From: Rhodopseudomonas sp. BAL398
GTDB taxonomy: Bacteria > Pseudomonadota > Alphaproteobacteria > Rhizobiales > Xanthobacteraceae
Assembly: GCF_033001325.1 (NCBI RefSeq)
Contig: NZ_CP133111.1
Coordinates: 868,001 to 932,000 of the forward strand
Direction: 5' to 3'
DNA length: 64,000 nt
The notes under the pieces were generated by a model that saw only the letters and a list, made by a program, of their open reading frames with translations, searched no databases and was not told the origin of the DNA. The position numbers and the translations under genes are program-made. Position 1 is the first letter of the stretch. Each line of letters starts with the position of its first letter. This document shows, one piece after another, positions 7,041 to 15,302 of the stretch.

Positions 7041-9590
7041 ATGGCGATGTCGATCCAGCCGATCGAGGCGAAACCGCTGAAGCGCGCGGTGCTGAGCGAA
7101 GCCGAGGTGCTCGATGCCGAGCGCGCGCGAATTTCACAGAGCCGGCGTGAGCGGCTTGGGCCAGACAACGCGGATGCGCCCTGGAGCGGAATCGGGCTAT
7201 CGGGCGGCGGCATCCGTTCGGCATCTCGGGCGCTCGGCGTGTTGCAAGCGCTGGCGGAACACGATTTGCTGCGCAAATTCGACTACCTGTCCAGCGTCTC
7301 CGGCGGCGGCTATCTCGCCGGTTCGCTGCAGTGGTGGTGGTGCGGAAAGCCGCGGGAGGACGGCGCCGGTCCGACGCAAACGCGATTTGGCCTGGGACCG
7401 ACGGATTTTCCCTATGGCCCCGCGCGAATATCAACCGGTCCGGAACAAGCCATCACCCAGCGCGCGCGCTGCAATCTTGCGTTCCTGCGTTCGCACAGCT
7501 CCTATCTGACGCCCGGAAACGGCCTGAACAGCTGGTCGATGCTGGCGGTCTTGGTACGCACCTCGATCATCAGCCTGTTCATCTGGATCATGCTGCTGAC
7601 CGGGTGTTTCGTCGCCCTGCACCTGTTCGACTACAATTTTCTCCAGGATCAGGCTTTCGCCGCGGGATTGTGGTCGCCGCTGGGGACGTTGATGCCGGCG
7701 CGCTGGCCGTCAAGCTGTCTGGGGGTCGAGTGCCAGCTCAGATATCGGACGATCTATGCGCTTGCCCTATATATTTATTACGGCGTTGCGGTGGCATTCT
7801 TCATGGCTGCGATTCTGTTTGCTTTTCTCAGCCGGGCTCCCCAGGGGCCGGGAGCCAATTGGTCGGTACCAAAGCTGCTGGTTCTGGTCGGCCTTGCGGT
7901 TTGGGGGCTCATCGACGTCTTGGGCAGGTTCGCCAGATTGGATGGCGCCTTCATCATTCTGACGAGTCTTGCCGGGATGTTTCTGGCCATTGCAGCGGCG
8001 ATCATCGTCGCCGAACTGCGAACGGCGAAATCGCTGAATGCGAGCTATTTCCTGCGGCGGAACTACGAAAAGATTCTGGGTGCCGCGTTCATTCCCTCGC
8101 TCGCTGTCCTGGCCGTCGCGACAATTCCACTGCTGCCCTATTTTCTTCTGGCGGGCGACGGCTTCGAAAAGGGGGTGCTTGGTGGATTGGGGGGAGTCGT
8201 CGGTCTCCTCAGCGGTGTCGCCTCGGCGCTTTACGGTTACTACATCATCCTTCGCAATCTGCTTCCCAGTCTGTCGGGTCAGATCCTGGCCACCGTGGGG
8301 GCCTGCCTCTACCTCTATGTGACTCTGGTGATCGCCTATCTTTTGGCGATCGTCTGGCAACACGCCTCGCTCTTTGTGGAAGATTGGGGCGGTGTTGTCG
8401 TCGCCGCCATCGATGGCGGCTTCGTCGTCGCTGTCTTTCTCGGCGTGTTCGCCAACATCAACTATGTCGGATTGCACCGGTTCTACCGCGATCGCCTCAT
8501 GGAGGCGCTCATGCCGACCGACGGCGCGGTCACTGCCATGCAGTCGCGTGACTCCCCGGTCGCCGACAATCTGCTGATCTCCGAACTTGGCTTCGCCTCG
8601 GGGCAAACCCCGTTGCCACCGCTGCCTTACCCATTGATCAATACCAACGCCATCATGATCAATGACGCCGATCAGAAGGTGGCGCTGCGCGGCGGCGACA
8701 ATTTTGTGATTTCGCCGTTGTTCGTCGGCAGCTCGGTCACCGGATGGAGGGACAGCGCCGATTATATCAAGGCCGGCGGTCCGTTGACCTTGGCGTCGTC
8801 GGTGGCCGCCTCGGGAGCGGCGGCGACGGCGAGCGCGGGCTATATCGGGACCGGAATTACCATGAATCCGCTGGTTGCCACGGTGATGTCGTTGCTCAAT
8901 GTACGGCTCGGGCTTTGGGTGACGAATCCCGGGCGCCGAAAATTGTGGCCGTGGAACTCGATTCCGACCTTCCTGTTTCCAGGTCTTGTTTCTGACATCT
9001 TGTCCAAACGTCACAGCCGCAACAGCAACTTCTTGGAACTGACGGATGGCGGCCATTTTGAAAATCTCGGCCTTTATGAGCTGGTGCGCCGTAAACTTCG
9101 GATCATCCTGATCGTTGATGGCGAGGCCGACCCCTCGATCAGTCTTTCGTCGTTGGTTTCGGCAGCCCGACGCATCGAGCAGGATTTCAAGGCCACCTTA
9201 ACGTTTCCCGCCGAGGCCGGGCTCGGGCCGGAGCGCCTGATCATGTACGAGGAAAAGGGTTATCCGAGCGGCCGACGCGCCGCGCAGTCGCCGTTTCTGG
9301 TCGGACGGCTCGACTATGACGACCGCACATCGGGTACGCTGATCTACTTCAAGTCGACGCTGATCAAAGAGATGGATTTTACCACCGCGGGCTATCTTGC
9401 GACCAATCCGACCTTTCCGCACCAATCGACCGTCGACCAGTTCTTCGACCCCGACCAGTTCGATGCCTATCGCTACTTGGGCTATGATGGCGCATGCGAA
9501 CTGATCAAGGCACTGCAATTGAATACGACGTTGGGGCGGCCGGACGATATTGTCGCGGCATACCGGCGAACTCTGGTGGCTCAGCATTGA
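7041..9590 (+). CDS. Membrane-embedded patatin-like phospholipase
   Basis: 849 residues. The N-terminal part has the patatin oxyanion motif LSGGGIRSA (near residue 55) and the nucleophile elbow SVSGGGYLAG, a G-x-S-x-G with the catalytic Ser. Near residue 670 the sequence LTDGGHFENLGLYELVRR supplies the Asp-Gly-Gly of the Ser-Asp dyad. Between them about 400 residues contain roughly eight hydrophobic helices, so the active-site halves are split by a membrane domain. This is much longer than simple patatins (about 300 residues). The expected activity is acyl-ester hydrolysis on membrane lipids; the physiological substrate is unknown. Confidence 0.88.
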   Translation: MAMSIQPIEAKPLKRAVLSEAEVLDAERARISQSRRERLGPDNADAPWSGIGLSGGGIRSASRALGVLQALAEHDLLRKFDYLSSVSGGGYLAGSLQWWWCGKPREDGAGPTQTRFGLGPTDFPYGPARISTGPEQAITQRARCNLAFLRSHSSYLTPGNGLNSWSMLAVLVRTSIISLFIWIMLLTGCFVALHLFDYNFLQDQAFAAGLWSPLGTLMPARWPSSCLGVECQLRYRTIYALALYIYYGVAVAFFMAAILFAFLSRAPQGPGANWSVPKLLVLVGLAVWGLIDVLGRFARLDGAFIILTSLAGMFLAIAAAIIVAELRTAKSLNASYFLRRNYEKILGAAFIPSLAVLAVATIPLLPYFLLAGDGFEKGVLGGLGGVVGLLSGVASALYGYYIILRNLLPSLSGQILATVGACLYLYVTLVIAYLLAIVWQHASLFVEDWGGVVVAAIDGGFVVAVFLGVFANINYVGLHRFYRDRLMEALMPTDGAVTAMQSRDSPVADNLLISELGFASGQTPLPPLPYPLINTNAIMINDADQKVALRGGDNFVISPLFVGSSVTGWRDSADYIKAGGPLTLASSVAASGAAATASAGYIGTGITMNPLVATVMSLLNVRLGLWVTNPGRRKLWPWNSIPTFLFPGLVSDILSKRHSRNSNFLELTDGGHFENLGLYELVRRKLRIILIVDGEADPSISLSSLVSAARRIEQDFKATLTFPAEAGLGPERLIMYEEKGYPSGRRAAQSPFLVGRLDYDDRTSGTLIYFKSTLIKEMDFTTAGYLATNPTFPHQSTVDQFFDPDQFDAYRYLGYDGACELIKALQLNTTLGRPDDIVAAYRRTLVAQH

Positions 9591-9651
9591 GCGGGCGGGG
9601 ACGTCCGAGCTCCGGCGTGCGGCATTGCCGCGCCCCAGACGTGGAAGTGCA

Positions 9652-9731
9652 CGGTCAATTTGCCTGGTCGAAATGCAGATGCCGCGTGAGGCCGTCGGGT
9701 GGTGGCAAAGTTTGGTCGGGCTCGGGACCCG
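9652..9731 (-). pseudogene. Fragment resembling the 3' end of the nearby M23 peptidase gene
   Basis: On the minus strand this stretch reads ...PPPDGLTRHLHFDQAN-stop. 22 bases (9667-9688) are identical to 11023-11044, which encodes the active-site TRHLHFDV of the M23 peptidase. No further peptidase sequence or start is visible, so it looks like a relic of a duplicated copy rather than a gene. Confidence 0.45.
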
Positions 9732-10289
9732 TCACTGCGGCAAATTCACTGCGAGCGCCGCCAGCCAGCGCCGCACCGTTTTTTGACCGCGGACGGAGAG
9801 GCCGGCGGCCAGCCGCCGTTCGACCGCGTGGGCCTTGGTGCGGCAACGGGCGAGCAGCGCCGTGCCGCGCGGCGTCAGGGTCCATTGCAGCAATCTTCCA
9901 TGCACCGGATGCGGTGCCTTTCGGATCGCGCCCGCGCGTTCCAGGTTGCGGATGATGAGGCCGACCGTCTGCGGAGTCAGCAGCGCCACCCGCGCCAGAT
10001 CGGCGCCGGACAGGCCCGGATAGGCCTTCAGCATGGTGAGCACGACGAATTGCGGCGGCGTCACGCCGAGATCGGCGAGCGCACGCTCCAGCGTGAGCCG
10101 GGCCGCCGCCTGGGCCTGGCGCAGCAGATAGGCCAGGTGGCCGTCCTCGCCGCGCTTGCCGCGGCCGGGCAGGGGCGGGCGCGCGCCCGCCACCACGGCG
10201 CGTTTTGCGGCGGGCTTGCGCGCCGCGGGGCGTTTCACGCCGCGCGGTTTTTTAGTTCGTGCTTCGGGCCGCGATTTGGGGGAGCCCAT
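9732..10289 (-). CDS. MarR family transcriptional regulator
   Basis: 185 residues from ATG 10289. A Lys/Arg-rich N-terminal tail of about 45 residues (RPEARTKKPRGVKRPAARKP) precedes a standard MarR winged helix: LADLGVTPPQFVVLTML, then the recognition-helix region LSGADLARVALLTPQTVGLIIRNLERAG and the wing with RKAPHPVHGRLLQWTLTPRG. It is divergent from the AhpD-like gene, with a 14-bp perfect palindrome between them, so it most likely represses both. The ligand is unknown; redox or phenolic signals are usual for this arrangement. Confidence 0.9.
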   Translation of the reverse strand: MGSPKSRPEARTKKPRGVKRPAARKPAAKRAVVAGARPPLPGRGKRGEDGHLAYLLRQAQAAARLTLERALADLGVTPPQFVVLTMLKAYPGLSGADLARVALLTPQTVGLIIRNLERAGAIRKAPHPVHGRLLQWTLTPRGTALLARCRTKAHAVERRLAAGLSVRGQKTVRRWLAALAVNLPQ

Positions 10290-10313
10290 GGACGCTGTGA
10301 TCCCAAATATGAT

Positions 10314-10340
10314 ATCAGTGCACTGATTAGAAATCAGTGC
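10314..10340. promoter_or_regulatory. MarR-type operator between the divergent genes
   Basis: ATCAGTGCACTGAT at 10314-10327 is a perfect 14-bp palindrome, and its half ATCAGTGC recurs at 10333-10340, five bases on. It lies between the MarR start (10289) and the AhpD-like start (10358), where a MarR dimer would block both promoters. The extra half-site could give graded or cooperative binding. Confidence 0.75.
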
Positions 10341-10357
10341 CCTTATACACAAGGAAC

Positions 10358-10831
10358 ATGGAAATGTCATCTGGTCATACCGCGCGGGGAGAGATGCGGG
10401 ACCTCGCCTCATTGGCGCCCGAGCTCGAACAGATGGTGCGGGCGCTGTCCGGCGCCGCGGCGCAATTTGGCATCGACAAGCAATTGTTGGAGCTGATCAA
10501 GGTGCGGGCGTCGCAGATCAATGGCTGCGCCTTCTGCGTGAAATTCCACATCATGCTGGCGCAGCGTCTCGGCGTGTCGGCTGACAAGCTCAGCCTGGTC
10601 GTGGTCTGGCGCGATGCGCCCGTGTTTTCGGCGCGCGAGCGCGCGGCGCTGGCCTGGACCGAGGCGCTGACCTTGATTGCGGACGGCGTCGACGACGAGG
10701 TCTATGCGGCGGCGCGCGCGGAGTTTTCCGATCAGGAATTGGTGTATTTGTCGTCGGCGATCGCCGGCATCAATGTCTGGAACAGATTCGGCGTCGCCTA
10801 TCGCTGGACCCCGCCGATGTCGGTCGCCTGA
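10358..10831 (+). CDS. Carboxymuconolactone decarboxylase / AhpD-like family protein
   Basis: 157 residues. ATG 10358 is chosen because AAGGA precedes it at 10351-10355. NGCAFCVKFH carries the Cys57-x-x-Cys60...His64 motif typical of AhpD-like alkylhydroperoxidases, within the helical CMD fold; the later RERAALAWTEALT is also characteristic. The redox Cys pair points to peroxide detoxification rather than lactone decarboxylation. It is divergent from a MarR regulator with a shared operator, suggesting induction by oxidants or aromatic compounds. Confidence 0.9.
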   Translation: MEMSSGHTARGEMRDLASLAPELEQMVRALSGAAAQFGIDKQLLELIKVRASQINGCAFCVKFHIMLAQRLGVSADKLSLVVVWRDAPVFSARERAALAWTEALTLIADGVDDEVYAAARAEFSDQELVYLSSAIAGINVWNRFGVAYRWTPPMSVA

Positions 10832-10857
10832 CGCTGCCCGGACTACGGCGCTGGCCT

Positions 10858-12486
10858 CTAATTCTCGGCGGACCCCGGCGCGTCGGATTTCGCCAGCGCC
10901 GGGGCCGTCGGTTGCTCGCGTCCGATTTCGCTGCCATGGCCGCCGATCAGTCGCTCATAGGCCGAGATCAGGGTGACGTAGGGATTGACCCAGAGCCAGC
11001 CGTCGGGCGTGAACAGCTGGACGTCGAAATGCAGATGCCGCGTGGTGCCGTTGGGGCGGTCGAGATAGTTCGACACCACGCCGATCGGTTCGCCCTCGGC
11101 CACGCGGCGGCCGTTGAGCACGCCGTCGCGGTCCATCCGTCGTGGGTCCATGTGCATATAGCGAAAGCGGATATGCTCGGTGGCGCTGTTGACCTGCAGC
11201 GTCGCGGCCTGCTGCCGGGGCGAGCGGATCAGCATGCCGTCGCGGACCGCGACCACCGCCTGCTGCCGCGGATCGCAATCCTCGCTGCCCGGCAGGCAGG
11301 CGCCGGGGCGGATGTCCTGGCCCTGATGGCCGCGCCCGGCGGGACATTGGCCGACGCCGAAACTGCGGCCCTCGCAGAAATTGTCGCGCCACGGATAGGC
11401 ATAGGGCCCGCTCGGCTCGTCCGCCCCCGAGCGTTGCCGTTCGGCGCGGCGCAATCGGCTGGATTGGCTATGGATATAGGCCGGGGCTTGCGCCAGCGGA
11501 AACCGGATCTGCGAATAGGCCGTGGGATCGGGGCGGCCGCCCTGATTGCGCGAGCCGGAATTGGCGATGATGTCGCCGCTCGGCCGATAGGTGAAATCCG
11601 GCGATGGCGTCACCGGACGTTCGGCGATGCCAGTCGCCCGATCCGGAAGCGGCGGCGCCGGCATCCCGCCGACCACGCGCAACGCCTTGAGAAACCGCTC
11701 GGCCACCGGATAGGCCTCGCGACAGGCCAGCCGCTTGCGCCGCGGCGTCGAATCCAGGCACTGGATCGACACCACATAGGCGACGCCAAAGCGGGTGAAG
11801 GCGTAGCGCAGGTAGCCTTCGCGGATGAAGCGGCGCAGGCCGGGAAACCGTGCGGCGAAAGCCAGGACCGGCGCGCTGGTATCGGCGCGCGGGTCGTCGA
11901 GATCGTAAGTCAGCAGCGAGCCGGTGATCTGCACCTCGACCGGCTCGGCGAATATCCGCGCCGGCATGTCGTCGCCAGCGCCGGGCTCCAGCGCGAACAG
12001 TGCGTCATAACCGGCCGGGCCAGCGTCGAACATTTCGGCGGGGCGGAAGCCTTGCTGATAGCGCGCCAGCGTCGCGCTGTCCGTTGCGCCGTCGGTTGCG
12101 AGCCATGACGCGGTGTCGAACGGCAACAGCACCGGCACCGCGCTTTGGCTGATGCCGGTGAACAGCGCCGAGGTGATCGCGTTCAACTGCACCAGCGCCG
12201 GCGGCAGATCCGATCGCCGCGACGGGTCGACGCCGGTGAAGGTGAAGCGCGACGCGATCGCCGGCTGGGTGCCGATCTCGCCGCGCAGCTGGTCGAGCGC
12301 GGCGCGCCAGTCGACCCGCAGCGCTGAGACCGCGGGGGTGCGGAACTCATCGGCGCGCAGCGTAGCGGGTGCGATCAGCGCGACGGCGGCCGCGCCAACG
12401 CAAAAAGCAATGCGCAAGCCCAGCGCGAAGCCTGTCCGGGTCCGGCCCAATTTGCGTCGTGCCTCCGTCGTCAGAGTGCCGCGCAA
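10858..12486 (-). CDS. M23 family metallopeptidase (peptidoglycan endopeptidase)
   Basis: 542 residues. A signal peptide is visible (basic start, then AFCVGAAAVALIAPATLRADE). The C-terminal LytM domain has GHQGQDIR (His-x3-Asp zinc ligands) and RHLHFDVQLF (His-x-His), the complete M23 site. The first about 330 residues are unlike other M23 proteins I know and may position the enzyme. It probably cuts peptide cross-links in the periplasm. It ends 27 bases from the end of the convergent AhpD-like gene. A short relic of its active-site region lies at 9652-9731. Confidence 0.88.
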   Translation of the reverse strand: MRGTLTTEARRKLGRTRTGFALGLRIAFCVGAAAVALIAPATLRADEFRTPAVSALRVDWRAALDQLRGEIGTQPAIASRFTFTGVDPSRRSDLPPALVQLNAITSALFTGISQSAVPVLLPFDTASWLATDGATDSATLARYQQGFRPAEMFDAGPAGYDALFALEPGAGDDMPARIFAEPVEVQITGSLLTYDLDDPRADTSAPVLAFAARFPGLRRFIREGYLRYAFTRFGVAYVVSIQCLDSTPRRKRLACREAYPVAERFLKALRVVGGMPAPPLPDRATGIAERPVTPSPDFTYRPSGDIIANSGSRNQGGRPDPTAYSQIRFPLAQAPAYIHSQSSRLRRAERQRSGADEPSGPYAYPWRDNFCEGRSFGVGQCPAGRGHQGQDIRPGACLPGSEDCDPRQQAVVAVRDGMLIRSPRQQAATLQVNSATEHIRFRYMHMDPRRMDRDGVLNGRRVAEGEPIGVVSNYLDRPNGTTRHLHFDVQLFTPDGWLWVNPYVTLISAYERLIGGHGSEIGREQPTAPALAKSDAPGSAEN

Positions 12487-12616
12487 AATCTACCGAGGAT
12501 TTCCGCCGAGCGCCAAGCCAATATGGCTGGCGTGTTGCCGAGCCGGCCGGGCGCCGACAAGACTTGGCCCGGGCCGATGCGATCGGTCCCGGGCCAAACG
12601 AAAGGGCAGGGGTGGG

Positions 12617-13183
12617 TCAGTCCTTGGCGCGTTCGACGTAGGCGCCGTCCTCGGTCATGATCACGATACGGGTGCCGACATTGATATGCGGCGGCACCAG
12701 CGTACGCACGCCATTGGACAGGATCGCCGGCTTATAGGACGACGAGGCGGTCTGGCCCTTGGTCACCGGCTCGGTCTCGACGACTTCCAGCGTCGCGCGC
12801 TGCGGCATCGTGATCGACACCGGGACCACGCCGTGCAGCGACAGCTTCACCGTCATGTTTTCCTGCAGATAGGGCGCGGCGCTGCCGATGACGTCCTTCG
12901 GCACCTGGACCTGGTCGTAATTCTCGTTGTTCATGAAGTGGAAGCCGTCGGCGTCTTCATAGAGGTAGTTGAAATTGTGGTCCTCGATGGTCGCCTTTTC
13001 CACCTGGTCGGTGGTCTTGTAGCGCTCCGAGACCTTCACCCCGTCGCTGATTCGGCGCATTTCGATCTGGCTGACCGGGGTGCCCTTGCCGGGATGGATG
13101 TTCTCGGCGGTCAGGACCACATACAGCTTGCCGTCCTGCTCGATGACGTTGCCCTTGCGGATAGAACTGGCGATGACTTTCAA
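12617..13183 (-). CDS. efp: Translation elongation factor P
   Basis: 188 residues, the usual EF-P length. The N-terminal KOW-like domain has [17 protein letters not shown] with the modifiable lysine at position 33 (Lys34 in E. coli numbering); two OB-like domains follow, including [17 protein letters not shown] and the C-terminal [29 protein letters not shown] binds between the P and E sites and rescues ribosomes stalled at polyproline. The lysine is expected to be beta-lysylated by EpmA/EpmB, whose genes lie just upstream on the other strand (14256-16393). Confidence 0.97.
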   Translation of the reverse strand: MKVIASSIRKGNVIEQDGKLYVVLTAENIHPGKGTPVSQIEMRRISDGVKVSERYKTTDQVEKATIEDHNFNYLYEDADGFHFMNNENYDQVQVPKDVIGSAAPYLQENMTVKLSLHGVVPVSITMPQRATLEVVETEPVTKGQTASSSYKPAILSNGVRTLVPPHINVGTRIVIMTEDGAYVERAKD

Positions 13184-13624
13184 CGGATGATTTCCTAGCG
13201 TTCAGGCCCGGGCCCGATCCGGACAATGGTGTCCCGGGGCCTACGAAGCGGTTTCGGGCCGCAACCTACGCAGTTCCCGATCATTGCGGAAAGTGCGTTG
13301 GTCGACAGCCACTGCGGTTATTGCGATCAGTCTGCCGCGGCAGGTGAAACGCCTGCGCAGCCTCAAGTCAGCCTATCCGGGTGGTGCCTACCGACCCGTC
13401 GCGGCGTCCGGTCCGACATATCAAGGGAACGGGCCTCTTGCCAAGTCGGATCGCGATTGCAGACCAAATGAGTTGTTGGGCCAAGGGCGCCGCGCCAGGC
13501 TGAAGCCGCTCGAAGGCCCGACCTGAAGCGGGGACCGCCCGGTGATGCCTTGAATTTCAATGATATCCGAAATATGATATACATTCGAATTCAGGATATC
13601 ATCCAGGCAAGCAGGGAGGCATCA
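13184..13624. other. Divergent intergenic region between efp and the vapBC-type pair
   Basis: No gene is supported in these 440 bases; open frames here lack ribosome sites and resemblance to known proteins. The left part should carry the efp promoter and the right part the operator of the toxin-antitoxin pair. In related genomes efp and epmA are often neighbours, so the pair may have been inserted here (inference). Confidence 0.5.
13561..13601. promoter_or_regulatory. Probable operator of the toxin-antitoxin pair
   Basis: TGATATCC at 13561-13568 is the inverted complement of GGATATCA at 13594-13601, with a further TGATAT at 13575-13580. The AT-rich inverted repeat sits 24 bases before the antitoxin ATG, where AbrB-type antitoxins usually bind to repress their own operon. 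It differs clearly in composition from the surrounding GC-rich DNA. Confidence 0.6.
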
Positions 13625-13858
13625 ATGCTGGTTTCCAAATGGGGCAACAGTCTTGCGGTGCGGCTGCCCAAGGCGCTGGTCGAGCAACTCGGCCTCAAGG
13701 AAGGCGACGAGCTGAATGTGGTCGCCGCCGGCGCCGGCGCCATCACGGTCGAGACCAAGGAGCAGCAGCGGCAGCGGGCGCTGGACAATTTGGCGGCGCG
13801 CAACTGGACGCTGCCCGAGGGCTATAAATTCGATCGGGACGAGGCCAACGCAAGGTGA
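13625..13858 (+). CDS. AbrB/MazE-type antitoxin (VapB-like)
   Basis: 77 residues from ATG 13625, preceded by GGGAGG. MLVSKWGNSLAVRLPKALVEQLGLKEGDELNV is the swapped-hairpin AbrB/SpoVT DNA-binding fold, and the C-terminal tail (RNWTLPEGYKFDRDEAN) would wrap around the toxin active site. Its stop overlaps the toxin start by four bases, giving coupled translation. It is expected to neutralise the PIN toxin and, with it, repress the operon through the inverted repeat upstream. Confidence 0.9.
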   Translation: MLVSKWGNSLAVRLPKALVEQLGLKEGDELNVVAAGAGAITVETKEQQRQRALDNLAARNWTLPEGYKFDRDEANAR

Positions 13859-14259
13859 GCGCGTTCTTCGATACCAATATCCTGATCTATGCCCAGCAAA
13901 TTGGCGACAAGGCCGACCGCGCGCGCGCCTTGTTCGCCACTGGCGGCAAACTCAGCGTGCAGGTGCTCAACGAATTCACCGCGGTCTCCCGGCGCAAGCA
14001 TGGCAAGGACTGGCACGAGATCGGCGACGCGATTGCCGATGTGCTGGCGCTGCTCGATCCGCCGCAAGCGCTGACGCTCGACATTCACACTGCCGCGCGA
14101 TCGCTCGCCGAACATCACAGCCTGTCATTCTACGACGCGCTGATCGTCGCCTCGGCGATTGAAGCCGGCTGCGACACGCTCTACAGCGAGGACATGCAGC
14201 ACGGCCGCGCCATCGGCGGGCTGACGATCCGCAATCCGTTTCTTGAAAGCGCTCCTTGA
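13855..14259 (+). CDS. PIN-domain ribonuclease toxin (VapC-like)
   Basis: 134 residues, GTG start overlapping the antitoxin stop. FFDTNILIYAQQ supplies the first acidic residue (Asp6), VLNEFTAV a Glu, and LSFYDALIVASAIEAGCDTLYSEDMQHG the further Asp residues of a PIN nuclease. VapC toxins cleave tRNA or rRNA and arrest translation. Its last codons overlap the TTG start of epmA, so toxin and EF-P modification gene appear translationally linked. Confidence 0.92.
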   Translation: MSAFFDTNILIYAQQIGDKADRARALFATGGKLSVQVLNEFTAVSRRKHGKDWHEIGDAIADVLALLDPPQALTLDIHTAARSLAEHHSLSFYDALIVASAIEAGCDTLYSEDMQHGRAIGGLTIRNPFLESAP

Positions 14260-15302
14260 CCACGCAACGGCCCTGGTGGGACCCCTCAAAGCATCTGGAT
14301 CGACGGCCGTTTCTGCGCGCCCGCGGCGACATCACCCGTGCCACGCGGCACTGGTTCGAGGCCGAGGGGTTTTGCGAGGTCGAGACCGGCATTTTGCAGA
14401 TCTCGCCGGGCAACGAGACCCATCTGCATGCGCCGCGCACTGAGATCATCAGCGCCGACGGCGCGCACCTGACCCGCTATCTGCGGACCTCGCCGGAATT
14501 CGCCGCCAAGAAGCTGCTCGCCGCCGGCGAAGACCGGATCGTCGAATTCGCCCGCGTGTTCCGCGACCGCGAGCGCGGACCGCTGCATCTGCCGGAATTC
14601 ACCATGCTGGAATGGTACCGCGCCGGCGCGCCGTATCAGGCGGTGGTCGCCGATTGCATCGCGGTGATTGCGCTGGCGGCCCGCACCCTCGACACCCGGA
14701 CATTTTCGTTTCGCGGCCGGATCGCCGACCCGCTGGCCGATCCCGAGATGCTCAGCGTGGCGGCGGCATTCGACTGCTTCACCGGGATCGATCTGTTGGC
14801 GACGATCGATCGCGCCGCGCCCGACCGCGCGGGGCTCGCGGCTGCGGCGCAACGCTGGGTCCGCATCACCGATGACGACACCTGGTCGGACATTTTCAGC
14901 AAGATTCTGGTCGAGCATATCGAACCCAATCTGGGGCAGGGCCGGCTCACCGTGCTGTGCGACTATCCGGCACCGGAAGCCGCCCTGGCGCGCACCAGCG
15001 CGGACGATCCGCGGGTCGCCGAGCGCTTCGAGGTCTATGCCTGCGGCGTCGAACTCGCCAACGGCTTTGGCGAACTCACCGACGCGGCCGAGCAGCGCGC
15101 TCGCTTCACCGCAGCGATGGATGAAAAACAGCGCCGCTATGGCGAGCGCTATCCGCTTGACGAGGAGTTTCTGGCCGCGGTCGGGCAGATGCCGGACGCC
15201 AGCGGCGTGGCGCTCGGCTTCGACCGGCTGGTGATGCTGGCGGCGGGTGCGACAAGGATCGATCAGGTGGTGTGGACGCCACCGGCGGGCGAGACGTCAT
15301 GA
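14256..15302 (+). CDS. epmA: EF-P (R)-beta-lysine ligase EpmA (PoxA/GenX)
   Basis: 348 residues. The only start that keeps the conserved opening WWDPSKHLDRRPFLRARGDI is TTG 14256, which overlaps the vapC-like stop (TTGA). The class II lysyl-tRNA-synthetase catalytic core is present (motif 2 region RVFRDRERGPLHLPEFTMLEWY, motif 3 GVALGFDRLVMLAAG) but the anticodon-binding domain is absent, as expected for EpmA. It attaches beta-lysine to EF-P Lys34. It overlaps epmB by four bases (ATGA). Confidence 0.95.
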   Translation: MTTQRPWWDPSKHLDRRPFLRARGDITRATRHWFEAEGFCEVETGILQISPGNETHLHAPRTEIISADGAHLTRYLRTSPEFAAKKLLAAGEDRIVEFARVFRDRERGPLHLPEFTMLEWYRAGAPYQAVVADCIAVIALAARTLDTRTFSFRGRIADPLADPEMLSVAAAFDCFTGIDLLATIDRAAPDRAGLAAAAQRWVRITDDDTWSDIFSKILVEHIEPNLGQGRLTVLCDYPAPEAALARTSADDPRVAERFEVYACGVELANGFGELTDAAEQRARFTAAMDEKQRRYGERYPLDEEFLAAVGQMPDASGVALGFDRLVMLAAGATRIDQVVWTPPAGETS

